DNA of 28,815 nt from a virus. Position numbers and translations under genes: made by a program. The stretch's first letter is position 1. Every line of letters starts with the position of its first letter. Under the pieces are notes generated by a model. The model ran no database searches, was not told the origin of the DNA, and saw nothing but the letters and a program-made list of their open reading frames with translations. The DNA lies in IMG/VR virus record IMGVR_UViG_3300037584_000249, positions 1 through 28,815 of that record; one strand, given 5' to 3'. This document shows positions 1 to 7,836 of this stretch, one piece after another.

Positions 1-4
1 TTCA

Positions 5-385
5 ATGGTTATGAAAAACGACAAAAACAAGGCAACTGACACAATTAAGACAAAATCTATAGGACGACCTAAGAAAGAACTAGATAAAGATGTTATTGCA
101 AAACTTAGTCAGATAGGTTGCACACAAGAAGAAATAGGTTCTGTTGTAGGAATATCAGCTAGAACTTTGCAAAGACGATATGCCGATTTAGTAGCAGAAA
201 ACAAAAACATTGGTAAAGCTAGTCTTAGAAAGAAGCTATGGGAGAAAGCACTCAAAGGCGACCCTAAGTTATTAATCTGGTTATCTAAGAACGAACTCAA
301 TATGGTTGATAAAATACACACCACACAAACTGTTGAACCTCTACCATTAATTATTGATGCTAAAGCTGATGAGGTAAATGGCTAA
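5..385 (+). CDS. Small terminase-like helix-turn-helix protein
   Basis: A 126-residue protein with a helix-turn-helix around residues 28-60 (TQEEIGSVVGISARTLQRRY), followed by a charged helical segment with the KALKGDPKLLIWLSKNELNM pattern. Small terminase subunits often combine an N-terminal DNA-binding HTH with a segment of the type 'A..G....l.w.lkn'. Such proteins recognise the packaging site and load DNA onto the large terminase. The large terminase lies 1.9 kb downstream on the same strand, which supports the call. ATG codons at 5 and 11 are both possible starts, and the window edge hides any upstream signal. A generic phage HTH regulator is the main alternative. Confidence 0.7.
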   Translation: MVMKNDKNKATDTIKTKSIGRPKKELDKDVIAKLSQIGCTQEEIGSVVGISARTLQRRYADLVAENKNIGKASLRKKLWEKALKGDPKLLIWLSKNELNMVDKIHTTQTVEPLPLIIDAKADEVNG

Positions 386-515
386 ACAAAAATTCACGCA
401 CTTCATACCAAGAGATAAACCACCAAAACGAGGTGCTGGAAAACACAAGAAGAACAAAAACAAACAAGAAAAACGACAACAAAAACAAACTAGATACAAA
501 GGACAAGGAAGATAA
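378..515 (+). CDS. Tiny basic protein, 45 aa
   Basis: Starts with MAKQKFTHFIPRDKPPKR and ends YKGQGR. It is very rich in Lys, Arg, Asn and Gln and has no hydrophobic segment. The ATG lies inside the end of the preceding gene (8-nt overlap), which implies translational coupling. From memory, similar small basic proteins sit next to terminase genes in uncultured marine phages, but no function is known to me. Basic charge suggests nucleic-acid contact, which is inference only. Confidence 0.65.
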   Translation: MAKQKFTHFIPRDKPPKRGAGKHKKNKNKQEKRQQKQTRYKGQGR

Positions 516-516
516 T

Positions 517-696
517 ATGAGTGAACTAATCGGAGAGAATACATTTTTAAAATTAAGAGAAGAAAAATCACAGTTAAAATCTGAGTTAGACCAAGTAAAG
601 ATTCAAAGAGATATAGCTTTACGAAAATTAAACAAAGCATTAGCAATAGCAAAAGATTTAAGAAAGTTAGTGGAGAATGGAACAGAAACGAAGTAA
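517..696 (+). CDS. Small coiled-coil protein, 59 aa
   Basis: The chosen ATG (517) has AAGGAAG about seven bases upstream and follows the stop of the previous gene by one base. An in-frame start at 433 would overlap that gene fully and has no better signal. The protein (MSELIGENTFLKLREEKSQ...) is almost all charged heptad-like helix, suggesting a coiled coil. No family was recognised. It may be an oligomeric accessory factor of packaging, given the terminase context, but this is a guess. Confidence 0.7.
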   Translation: MSELIGENTFLKLREEKSQLKSELDQVKIQRDIALRKLNKALAIAKDLRKLVENGTETK

Positions 697-886
697 CTTT
701 TATTCTACTGGAGAGATAATAGATTATTCTCTACCTCAATCATTTACTAAAGCACTCAAAGGCAATAGCTGTGGAGATTGTGGATTGTACTCTAACAAGT
801 GGTCATTCTGTGGTCGCTGGGGTGCTAAAGGTGTAAAAGATACTTATGTTTGTCACGAATGGAGAAAAAGACACTTCAAGAGATAA
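677..886 (+). CDS. Cysteine-rich putative zinc-binding protein, 69 aa
   Basis: Four cysteines at residues 32, 35, 45 and 59 (CGDC, FCGRWGAKG, YVCHEW) with neighbouring histidines at 60 and 66 look like a small zinc-binding fold. The gene overlaps the preceding coiled-coil gene by 20 nt. Its C-terminus (EWRKRHFKR) is strongly basic. Small zinc-ribbon proteins are frequent in phages and usually contact nucleic acid or protein partners. No specific role can be assigned. A 38-nt gap follows before the next gene. Confidence 0.65.
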   Translation: MEQKRSNFYSTGEIIDYSLPQSFTKALKGNSCGDCGLYSNKWSFCGRWGAKGVKDTYVCHEWRKRHFKR

Positions 887-924
887 AACTTCAAATTTAC
901 ATTGTTGTGTGATATTTATGCCAT

Positions 925-1197
925 ATGGCTAAATACAAAAACAAAACTGTTAAACTTAACAAACCCATGCGTGGAGATGTTAAGAAGTTTAAAGTATTTG
1001 TAAAAGATAGATCATCTGGCAGAGTTAAAAAAGTAAATTTTGGCTCTAAGGAAATGTCTATTAAAAAACATATCCCAGCAAGAAAAAGATCATTCATGGC
1101 TCGTATGGGTGGAGTTCTTAAAAAGGTTAGAGGCCAAAAGACTCTATCTCCAGCATATTGGAGTATCAGAGCATGGCAAAAAGGGTTTAAAGTTTAA
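925..1197 (+). CDS. Small basic phage protein, 90 aa
   Basis: A Lys/Arg-rich protein beginning MAKYKNKTVKLNKPMRGDVK. From memory it resembles a small phage protein family whose C-terminus reads approximately FRARH-C...K..YWSC..W. Here the matching part is SFMARMGGVLKKVR...SPAYWSIRAW, so the cysteines of that pattern are absent. The KKFKVFVKD and KKVNFGSKEM segments look like paired beta strands. Function is unknown in the family as I know it. The stop overlaps the next start (TAATG). Confidence 0.7.
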   Translation: MAKYKNKTVKLNKPMRGDVKKFKVFVKDRSSGRVKKVNFGSKEMSIKKHIPARKRSFMARMGGVLKKVRGQKTLSPAYWSIRAWQKGFKV

Positions 1198-1286
1198 TGG
1201 ATAAGATTATTTATAAATTTTGTGGACTTATAGATAACTGTTTTGAATGGCTAGAAAGTAAATTTAAAAAGAAAAAAAAGAAATAA
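1197..1286 (+). CDS. Microprotein with lysine tail, 29 aa
   Basis: ATG overlaps the previous stop (TAATG). The product begins MDKIIYKFCGLIDNCFEWLE and ends in nine mostly lysine residues. The N-terminal part is an amphipathic aromatic helix, so a peripheral membrane association is plausible. Support is the coupled start and tight packing with its neighbours. No database family can be named. Confidence 0.5.
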   Translation: MDKIIYKFCGLIDNCFEWLESKFKKKKKK

Positions 1287-1288
1287 TT

Positions 1289-1372
1289 ATGGGTAGGACA
1301 ATGAACTATTACTTCACAGGAATGTTAATTTTAGGTTTTGTATTTCTTGCCTTTTGTGTGAGGCCAATGTGA
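1289..1372 (+). CDS. Single-span membrane microprotein, 27 aa
   Basis: The product (MGRTMNYYFTGMLILGFVFL...) has one hydrophobic helix from about residue 7 to 24. It begins two bases after the previous stop and ends in ATGTGA, where the next gene's GTG start overlaps. Tiny one-helix genes packed between other genes recur in this genome. No function is known; membrane insertion is inferred from hydrophobicity alone. An in-frame ATG at 1301 is an alternative start. Confidence 0.45.
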   Translation: MGRTMNYYFTGMLILGFVFLAFCVRPM

Positions 1373-1758
1373 AAAAAGATAATGATACAATCAGAGTAAG
1401 TTCAGAATCTAAATTACAACTACCTCTCGCTAATTTAATTGGCATAATTCTTGTTGTTAGTGGAGCAGTTATGGGATGGGCAAATCTTACAGGAAGAATA
1501 ACTAGCTTAGAAACTGCAAGACAAATTATGGAAACAGATTTAATTTCTAAGTCAGATCAAAAAATTACAGATCAGGAGCAATATCTTTTATTGGAGATGT
1601 TAAGTAAATCACAGGAGACTACTGATGCAGAAATGCACTCAATGAGAAACAATACTGTAGAACTTAATAGAGCCATGAAAGATATAGAAGAAATGAAAAA
1701 GATTATAGAAGAATTAAAAGATAAGGTAAGAGCAAATGGCAACGGGCAGAGTCACTAA
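1369..1758 (+). CDS. Membrane-anchored coiled-coil protein, 129 aa
   Basis: I chose the GTG at 1369 because GAGG (1360-1363) lies five bases upstream and the codon overlaps the previous stop. A TTG at 1354 is in frame but less likely. The protein has one transmembrane segment at about residues 17-39 (LPLANLIGIILVVSGAVMGW) and then a long coiled coil ending in a charged tail. This layout (anchor plus long helix) recurs in marine phages in my memory and has been guessed to be lysis- or envelope-related, but nothing in the sequence proves that. Confidence 0.7.
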   Translation: MKKDNDTIRVSSESKLQLPLANLIGIILVVSGAVMGWANLTGRITSLETARQIMETDLISKSDQKITDQEQYLLLEMLSKSQETTDAEMHSMRNNTVELNRAMKDIEEMKKIIEELKDKVRANGNGQSH

Positions 1759-1906
1759 AAAGGTTTTAGATTACATAGCAAACATAAACAAAGAAGCTAA
1801 ACAAATGAACTATGTAAAAGATTTAAAAAAAGAAGTTGAGATTGGAAAACATGGAACTCAAAAGTATGTTATTAAGAATGGAGAAAACAAAGGTAAGATA
1901 GTATGA
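1736..1906 (+). CDS. Small basic protein, 56 aa
   Basis: Begins MATGRVTKKVLDYIANINKE, has a KQMNYVKDLKKEVEIGKHG core and ends NGENKGKIV. It overlaps the upstream gene by 23 nt and its TGA overlaps the next ATG (ATGA). It is helical and basic, with no cysteines or membrane segment. No family recognised. The start/stop overlaps on both sides are the main support. Confidence 0.55.
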   Translation: MATGRVTKKVLDYIANINKEAKQMNYVKDLKKEVEIGKHGTQKYVIKNGENKGKIV

Positions 1907-2121
1907 CAGAGTTAGTGGTAGCCCTACTTATGATTATTAACGGAGAGATCAAGGAAGCAAGAATACAATCTTCACTTTCTGAATGTTTAAAAGGGTCTCG
2001 TATTGCTAAACGCCAGTTAAAACCTGACAGTAAAATTAAATACCAATGTATTCAAAGCATGGCAGAATTAGAGTTAAATATAGATGGCTCAAAATCAATT
2101 AAAAAACTTATACTAGAATGA
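1903..2121 (+). CDS. Two-cysteine putative exported protein, 72 aa
   Basis: A hydrophobic N-terminus (MTELVVALLMIINGE) is followed by a polar body with two cysteines (SLSECLKGSR and KYQCIQS) about 22 residues apart. This suggests export or membrane attachment with a disulphide in the periplasm. The next gene shows the same layout (SEC..G, then a second Cys), so the two may be divergent tandem paralogues. Starts are coupled: ATGA at 1903 and again at 2118. No function known to me. Confidence 0.6.
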   Translation: MTELVVALLMIINGEIKEARIQSSLSECLKGSRIAKRQLKPDSKIKYQCIQSMAELELNIDGSKSIKKLILE

Positions 2122-2342
2122 CTAAATTTATTTTAGCTTTCTCAATCTGTTCTGCAATTAGTGGATACTGTGATAATACAATGACAATAGATAAAAAATT
2201 TAACAATTGGTCAGAATGTGTTATAGGTGGTAGTCAATTAACTATTGCTTATGCAGAAAAAATGGAAGAAAAAGTAAATAAGGATAAATTGTATATTACT
2301 TATTTCTGTAATGAAGATCACTCTCACAAAACCCCAGCTTAA
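2118..2342 (+). CDS. Two-cysteine putative secreted protein, 74 aa
   Basis: The N-terminus MTKFILAFSICSAISGYC looks like a signal peptide or anchor. It is followed by NWSECVIGGSQ and ITYFCNED, which match the Cys spacing of the gene before it. Small proteins of this pattern are, from memory, common and uncharacterised in marine phages. The gene overlaps the large terminase start by 32 nt. Export is inferred. A role at the host envelope, such as exclusion of other phages or lysis, is possible but unproven. Confidence 0.6.
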   Translation: MTKFILAFSICSAISGYCDNTMTIDKKFNNWSECVIGGSQLTIAYAEKMEEKVNKDKLYITYFCNEDHSHKTPA

Positions 2343-3546
2343 AGTATCATCAAGCAAATCAAGGTTTAGAGTTTTAATATCAGGTCGTAGATTTGGTAAA
2401 ACTTATTTAGCTGTAACTGAAATGATGAAGTATGCGTGTCAGCCTAATAGAAGAATCTGGTATGTAGCACCAACATTTAAAATGGCCAAAGAGATCGTAT
2501 GGGGTACTCTTAAAGAAATGCTTAATCAGTTTAATTGGATTGAGGATATAAACGAAACAACAATGACTATTACGATAAGAAAATCTAATAGTACAATCTC
2601 ATTAAAAGGTGCTGATAATTATGATAGTCTTAGAGGAACAGGCTTAGACTTTCTAATTTTAGATGAGTTTGCAGATATTGATAAGCGTACTTGGTATGAA
2701 GTATTAAGAGCAAGTATATCTGATAGATTAGGCCATGTATTATTCTGTGGTACTCCAAAGGGATATGGTAATTGGTCTTATGAATTATATCTAAAAGGTA
2801 AGCAAGATAACGATTGGGAGTCTTTTCAATACACGACTATTGAGGGTGGTATGGTTACACCAGAGGAAATAGAACAAGCTAAACAGGATATAGATATTAG
2901 AACCTTTAGACAAGAGTTTGAGGGTACATTTGAGAACTATGCTGGAAGTGTTTATTATAACTTCCACCCTGTAGATAATGTTGTTAAACGACAGATAGAT
3001 TGGGAGAAACCTTTACATATTGGAATGGACTTTAACGTAGACCCAATGTCAGCTTGTGTTGGGCAGATAGAAAAAGATAAAGTTTATTTTGTAGATGAGG
3101 TTATCATTTATGGAAGTAATACTGATGAAATGGTGCAAGAACTTAGAGATCGTTATGGTACAAAGATTCCAATATTTATATATCCTGACCCAGCATCTAA
3201 ACAAAGAAAAACATCTGCTGGTGGGAGAACTGATTTATCTATTTTACAGAACGCTGGATTTAAAGTTAAGGTCAAACATAAACACCCAGCTATACGAGAT
3301 AGAGTCAATGCTGTGAACAGTAGGCTCAAAGATTCTAATGGCGAAAGACATATTTTTGTTTCACATTCTTGCAAAACGCTGATAAAAGGGTTACAAAGAC
3401 AAATATACAAGGAGAATACAAATATTCCTGATAAGGAAGATGGATTCGATCATATGAATGACGCACTTGGTTATATGATTGATTATTTAAAACCATTAAC
3501 TACTCAGGCAAGATTTAATGCTCCTACAAGATGGACAATGAAGTAA
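2311..3546 (+). CDS. terL: Terminase large subunit
   Basis: The DNA-packaging motor: an ATPase plus nuclease that pumps DNA into the prohead and cuts it. Walker A is visible as SGRRFGKT (residues 24-31), Walker B as LILDE (115-119), and the coupling motif as CGTPKGYGNW (146-155). The C-terminal RNase H-like nuclease shows GMDFNVDP (Asp240), YPDP (Asp293) and the HMNDALGYM end motif (Asp384). The 411-residue length fits the compact terminases of this class. The start at 2311 lies inside the preceding gene and has no clear Shine-Dalgarno site, so it probably depends on coupled translation; the KPQLKV N-terminus is typical. Portal follows directly. Confidence 0.96.
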   Translation: MKITLTKPQLKVSSSKSRFRVLISGRRFGKTYLAVTEMMKYACQPNRRIWYVAPTFKMAKEIVWGTLKEMLNQFNWIEDINETTMTITIRKSNSTISLKGADNYDSLRGTGLDFLILDEFADIDKRTWYEVLRASISDRLGHVLFCGTPKGYGNWSYELYLKGKQDNDWESFQYTTIEGGMVTPEEIEQAKQDIDIRTFRQEFEGTFENYAGSVYYNFHPVDNVVKRQIDWEKPLHIGMDFNVDPMSACVGQIEKDKVYFVDEVIIYGSNTDEMVQELRDRYGTKIPIFIYPDPASKQRKTSAGGRTDLSILQNAGFKVKVKHKHPAIRDRVNAVNSRLKDSNGERHIFVSHSCKTLIKGLQRQIYKENTNIPDKEDGFDHMNDALGYMIDYLKPLTTQARFNAPTRWTMK

Positions 3547-3549
3547 TTT

Positions 3550-4962
3550 ATGGCATACACTAGAGATCAAGCAATAGACACTCACAAAGACTACTCAGAA
3601 ACAATTAATAATTGGGAGTATTACATCAGATCATATAATGGTGGCTATGATTATATGGTTGGCCAATACCTAAACAGATATAATTTAGAATTAGACAACG
3701 AGTTCAATCAAAGACTTGCTAACACTCCATGCGATAACCATTGTAAAAATATTATTCAAATTTATTCTTCATTTTTATTTAGAGTTAGACCAAGTAGAGA
3801 TTTTGGTTCTATGCAAGATGAACCTAGTTTAGAATCATTCTTAAAAGATGCTGACCTTGAGGGTAACAATTTAAACTCTGTAATTAAACAAGCACAAAAC
3901 TATGCGTCTATTTATGGTCATTGTTTTATGATGTTAGATAAACCTAATGTAACTACAAACACTAGAGCAGAAGAATTAGATCAAGATATAAGACCATACT
4001 TATCAATCGTTACTCCAGAGAATGTTTTAGATTGGAATTTTGAAAGACAAGTTAATGGTAAGTATGAATTAAACTATTTAAAAGTTAGAGAAGAAGTAGA
4101 TAAGAACGGGGGAACTTACATGAGAATTTGGTATCCTGATCGAATAGATACTATTTACATGGAAGAAAGATCAGAGCCTAAATTGATAGATACTGTACCA
4201 AACATGATTAGCAAAATACCAGCAGTTATTTTATACAATTCTAAATCTCACAAAAGAGGAATTGGTCAATCAGATTTAACTGATATTGCTGATCTACAAA
4301 AAGCTATCTACAATGAATACTCTGAAATGGAACAACTAATCAGATTAACTAACCACCCATCATTAGTTAAAACTCCAAGTGTAAATGCAAGTGCTGGTGC
4401 TGGTGCAGTTATAGAAATGCCTGATGAGTTAGAGCCAAACTTAAAACCATATTTACTTCAACCATCTGGCCAAAACTTACAAGCTATTATGGAGTCTATA
4501 AATAACAAAGTAGATTCTATAAATAGAATTGCACATACCGGTGCTGTTAGAACTCAAAAAACAGGGATTACTTCCGGTGTTGCACTACAAACAGAATTTG
4601 AATTATTAAATGCTAGACTATCAGAGAAAGCTGACAACTTACAAATAGCAGAAGAACAACTATTTAGATTATATGCACTATTCCAAAATGCTACATTTGA
4701 TGGAGAAATAAATTATCCAGATTCATTTAACATTAGAGATTACGCAAGTGATCTAGTGTACTTCCAACAAGCTAAAGCGTTAAACATTGGCTCTCCAACT
4801 TTTGCTAAAGAAGTTGATAAAGAAATCGCTAGAGCAGTTGTTGATGATGATGCTAAACTAAATGATATATTTGATGAGATAGACCAAGCATCAGAAGTAG
4901 GTCAGTTCACACAAGACGAACCAGCACAAGAAGATCAAGAAGTAGAGCAAGAACAGATATAA
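3550..4962 (+). CDS. Portal protein
   Basis: A 470-residue protein between the large terminase and the MuF-like gene, which is the usual portal position. It forms the dodecameric ring at the capsid vertex through which DNA passes. Portal-like traits are a long mixed alpha/beta body, a helical segment QKAIYNEYSEMEQLIRLTNH followed by a region resembling the stem and crown of SPP1-type portals, and VKTPSVNASAGAGAVIEMPD. The last 25 or so residues are almost all Asp, Glu and Gln, an acidic tail that could face scaffold or DNA. It starts three bases after the terminase stop. Confidence 0.88.
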   Translation: MAYTRDQAIDTHKDYSETINNWEYYIRSYNGGYDYMVGQYLNRYNLELDNEFNQRLANTPCDNHCKNIIQIYSSFLFRVRPSRDFGSMQDEPSLESFLKDADLEGNNLNSVIKQAQNYASIYGHCFMMLDKPNVTTNTRAEELDQDIRPYLSIVTPENVLDWNFERQVNGKYELNYLKVREEVDKNGGTYMRIWYPDRIDTIYMEERSEPKLIDTVPNMISKIPAVILYNSKSHKRGIGQSDLTDIADLQKAIYNEYSEMEQLIRLTNHPSLVKTPSVNASAGAGAVIEMPDELEPNLKPYLLQPSGQNLQAIMESINNKVDSINRIAHTGAVRTQKTGITSGVALQTEFELLNARLSEKADNLQIAEEQLFRLYALFQNATFDGEINYPDSFNIRDYASDLVYFQQAKALNIGSPTFAKEVDKEIARAVVDDDAKLNDIFDEIDQASEVGQFTQDEPAQEDQEVEQEQI

Positions 4963-4965
4963 TGA

Positions 4966-5955
4966 ATGTCGGATATAGTCAAAGACGCAACCCTTTATCG
5001 TATTAAGCAAATAGAACTTGCAGAAGCTGAATATTACAAATCATTAATTAAAACCTTAGACAGAATAGAACGAGAAGTAGTTGCTACTGCATCAAGATTA
5101 CCTTTAACAGATGGTAAGTTAATTGAACTACAATCAGCTATAGCAATTAGGCCAAAGATAAAAGCTATCTTAGAAAAAGAATATCTTAAATGGTCAGATA
5201 CAGTTGTTAGAGAGGGTTTTAATAAACAAGCTAAACGAATAGAAAAAGCATTTAAAAGAATTGGTAATATTCCTGTAGAGTTTCAAGAACTAACTAAAGG
5301 CGATCTAGCATTAGTACAAAATCTAAAGCAACAATATTTTACACAATTCAAAGATGTATCAAATACATTCACAAGGCGATTATCAGAAAAGGTTTATCAG
5401 AATACATTAGTTGGTAGTGAGTTTGCAGTATTAGAAAAAGAACTTAGACAAACAATAAATGGTATCTATGCTAGTTCAGATGACCCAGAAATACAAAGAT
5501 TAATTAATTACATAAATGAAAATAAGTTTGATGAGTCTAAACAAGCACTAGTTGATAAGTCTATACAAACTCTACAATCTAAGTTTGCAAGAGATCGTGC
5601 TGGAGAAAACATGAAAAGATATGCTGGTCAGATACTGAATGATTCTTTGAGAGATTTTGATGCAACCTTAAACTTTAATAAATCACAAGACGCTGGTTTA
5701 ACTTTTGTTAAATATTATGGAGATGTAATTCCTACCACTAGAGATCATTGCAGAAATATAATTAATGGGGTATATGATAAGAGGAAAAGTGGACTTTTCA
5801 CAATTGATGAAGTCAATAAACTTTGGACAAGTAGAAGTTGGAAAGGTAAAAAATCTGGAAATCCTTTAGTTGTTCGTGGTGGTTATAATTGTCGGCATCA
5901 ATGGTCTTACGTCAATCCAGATTGGTATGACGAACAAGGCGAACTAATAATATAA
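4966..5955 (+). CDS. MuF-like minor capsid / head morphogenesis protein
   Basis: A 329-residue protein whose first two thirds are helical. Its C-terminus (about residues 250-325) carries TTRDHCRNIINGVY and GGYNCRHQWSYVNP, the paired Cys/His elements typical of the phage Mu F / SPP1 gp7 head morphogenesis domain. These minor head proteins bind the portal and assist head assembly or DNA ejection. Position directly after portal and before scaffold is standard. The ATG at 4966 is used; an overlapping ATG at 4962 reads into an early stop. Confidence 0.87.
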   Translation: MSDIVKDATLYRIKQIELAEAEYYKSLIKTLDRIEREVVATASRLPLTDGKLIELQSAIAIRPKIKAILEKEYLKWSDTVVREGFNKQAKRIEKAFKRIGNIPVEFQELTKGDLALVQNLKQQYFTQFKDVSNTFTRRLSEKVYQNTLVGSEFAVLEKELRQTINGIYASSDDPEIQRLINYINENKFDESKQALVDKSIQTLQSKFARDRAGENMKRYAGQILNDSLRDFDATLNFNKSQDAGLTFVKYYGDVIPTTRDHCRNIINGVYDKRKSGLFTIDEVNKLWTSRSWKGKKSGNPLVVRGGYNCRHQWSYVNPDWYDEQGELII

Positions 5956-5969
5956 CTATAGGAGAAACA

Positions 5970-6671
5970 ATGTCCGAAGAACAAAAAAATGTTGCACCAG
6001 AAGTACAAGCAACTGAAACACCAAAAGAAGAAGTAAAAGTAGAAGAAACAAAACAAAATACTTTTACTCAAGAACAATTAGACAACATAATCAAAACAAG
6101 ACTTGAAGCAGAAAAAAATAAGTTTGAAAAAAAACTTCAAGAAGAAGAAAAGCAAAAAGCTGAAATCTTAAAACAAAAACAATTAGAAGAAGCTAAGACA
6201 AAACAAGACTTGGAAAAGATAATGCAAGAAAGATTATCTGAAAAAGAACAAGAATTGTTAAAAATGAAAAACCAAATCAAAAAAGAAAAAGTAGATAATT
6301 CAATACTATCTGTTGCTAATAGAGAAAAGTCTATCAACGCACAACAAGTCGTATCTTTATTAAAAGATGAAGTGAAGTACACAGATGATGGTAGAATAGA
6401 AGTAGTTGATAATAATTCTAATGTACGATATAACGCAAAAGGAGAACTACTTACAATTGAAGATCGAGTTAAGGAGTTTTTAGATAGCAACCCACATTTC
6501 CGTCAAGGGTCGTTGTCTGGTTCAGGAAGCCAGAGTGCTATTGGTGGTAAAACTGTTAAACCTTTTAACCTACAGGACTTGGACTTAACAAAGCCAGAAG
6601 ATCGTAAAGCCTATGCAGAATATAGGAAGAAAAGAGATTCAGGTGCTGTTGAGATTAATTTAACAAAATAA
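5970..6671 (+). CDS. Capsid scaffolding protein
   Basis: 233 residues dominated by Glu, Lys and Gln, with a long predicted coiled coil from about residue 30 to 110 and a more polar C-terminus (SSGSGSQSAIGG, then LDLTKPEDRKAYAEYRK). This is the composition of GP20/DUF4355-type scaffolds, which guide coat protein assembly and then leave the prohead. It lies just before the major capsid gene. AGGAG (5960-5964) precedes the start. No protease gene is evident nearby, so if the scaffold is cleaved the enzyme is not encoded here. Confidence 0.88.
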   Translation: MSEEQKNVAPEVQATETPKEEVKVEETKQNTFTQEQLDNIIKTRLEAEKNKFEKKLQEEEKQKAEILKQKQLEEAKTKQDLEKIMQERLSEKEQELLKMKNQIKKEKVDNSILSVANREKSINAQQVVSLLKDEVKYTDDGRIEVVDNNSNVRYNAKGELLTIEDRVKEFLDSNPHFRQGSLSGSGSQSAIGGKTVKPFNLQDLDLTKPEDRKAYAEYRKKRDSGAVEINLTK

Positions 6672-6689
6672 CCTTAATAGGATAATAAA

Positions 6690-7535
6690 ATGGCAAACGA
6701 AAGCACAAGTTCTACGCTATCGGAACTATACACAGAGATAGTAGCTGAAGCACAATTCGTAGCTTCTGAAAAATCCATCATGAGAAACTTAGTTAAAAAC
6801 TATGCGATCACAGGTGGTGGTAAAGCAGTTGAAGTTCCTGTTTATGCAAATGTATCAGCATCAGCAGTAGCAGAAGCAACTGATTTATCTAACACAGCAA
6901 TCAACCCTAGTTCAGTAACTATTACTGCATCTGAGGTTGGTGTTATGACTACTCTAACTGACTTAGCAAGAAATTCAGCACCAAGAAATGTTGCTGGAGA
7001 TATTGGTAAATTGTTTGGAGAAGCACTTGCTAGAAAACAAGACGCAGATTTAACTGCATTGTTTGATGGCTTTAGTGTTGCAATTGGAGATGGTTCAGCC
7101 GCTATTTCATCTGCTGTAATCTTTCAAGCACTTTCAACTTTAAGAGAAAATGCTCTTAACATTGACGATTGTGCAGTTGTTCTACACCCTAAAATCGCTT
7201 ATGACTTAAAAGCTGGTTTGACTAATACTTTTGCAAACGCAAATGCAAATGACTTAGCAAACGAAGCATTAAGATCAGGTTTTGTTGGTAGATTAGCTGG
7301 TATGCCTGTCTTTGAAACTTCAAACATTGCTAATACAGGTAATGCTGGAGATTACAAAGGTGGTGCGTTCCACAGAGATGCACTTGCAATCGCTATGATG
7401 GAAGATGTTAAAATCGAAACTCAAAGAGATGCTTCTCTTAGAGCAGACGAGATTGTTGCTACTTCAGTATATGGTGTTGGAGAAATCCATGATTCATATG
7501 GTGTTGAGTTACATCACGATTCATCAATCCAATAA
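6690..7535 (+). CDS. Major capsid protein (HK97 fold)
   Basis: 281 residues; begins MANESTSSTLSELYTEIV and contains MRNLVKNYAITGGGKAVEVPVY, LTDLARNS, a long alanine-rich helix (LFGEALARKQDADLTALFDG) and DDCAVVLHPKIAYDL. The last is the P-domain strand-turn pattern seen in HK97-fold coat proteins. It follows the scaffold gene by 18 bases with TAGGATAATAAA before the ATG. No cleavable delta domain is visible, consistent with a separate scaffold. A hairpin follows the stop codon and could tune expression against downstream genes. Confidence 0.92.
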   Translation: MANESTSSTLSELYTEIVAEAQFVASEKSIMRNLVKNYAITGGGKAVEVPVYANVSASAVAEATDLSNTAINPSSVTITASEVGVMTTLTDLARNSAPRNVAGDIGKLFGEALARKQDADLTALFDGFSVAIGDGSAAISSAVIFQALSTLRENALNIDDCAVVLHPKIAYDLKAGLTNTFANANANDLANEALRSGFVGRLAGMPVFETSNIANTGNAGDYKGGAFHRDALAIAMMEDVKIETQRDASLRADEIVATSVYGVGEIHDSYGVELHHDSSIQ

Positions 7536-7547
7536 TAATTGGATACT

Positions 7548-7575
7548 TTGTGAGGGTGGGAAACTGCCCTCGCAA
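7548..7575 (+). promoter_or_regulatory. Hairpin after the major capsid gene
   Basis: Left arm ttgtgaggg (7548-7556) pairs with ccctcgcaa (7567-7575): nine pairs including one G-T wobble, with a ten-base loop. No T run follows; instead TAGGAG and the next ATG come about 18 bases later. It is therefore more likely an attenuator or 3'-end stabiliser for capsid mRNA than a complete rho-independent terminator. Confidence 0.6.
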
Positions 7576-7593
7576 CTAACATAGGAGAATAAA

Positions 7594-7836
7594 ATGGTTA
7601 AATTAGTATTATCAAATGAGAAGATGGTTACTCTTAAAAGAGGTAACAAAACAATTATTAGAAGTGAATTAGATTATCAAACTAATAAAGGTATGTATGA
7701 TTTTAGAGGTTTTAAACTAGAACAAGATGTTGTAAAAGAAGTTAAAGAAGTTGTTACAGAAAATGTAGTACCTTTAAAAAAGAAACGAAAAACAAGAAAG
7801 AAAAAAGATGAACGAATGGATTTGGAGACAGATTAG
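7594..7836 (+). CDS. Unknown protein with basic tail, 80 aa
   Basis: Begins MVKLVLSNEKMVTLKRGNKT, with a beta-rich N-terminal half (about 45 residues), a VVKEVKEVVTENVVP linker and a run of Lys/Arg (KKKRKTRKKKDER) at residues 62-75. The start has ATAGGAG upstream. Its position straight after the capsid gene suggests a head-associated protein or head-tail connector accessory. The basic tail could touch DNA or the acidic portal tail, which is speculation. The end overlaps the next tiny gene. Confidence 0.7.
   Translation: MVKLVLSNEKMVTLKRGNKTIIRSELDYQTNKGMYDFRGFKLEQDVVKEVKEVVTENVVPLKKKRKTRKKKDERMDLETD

Noticed and set aside
347-652. Leftward open frame of 101 codons opposite the small genes after the small terminase
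   Set aside because: Antisense shadow of overlapping rightward genes that have good ribosome sites and coupled starts.
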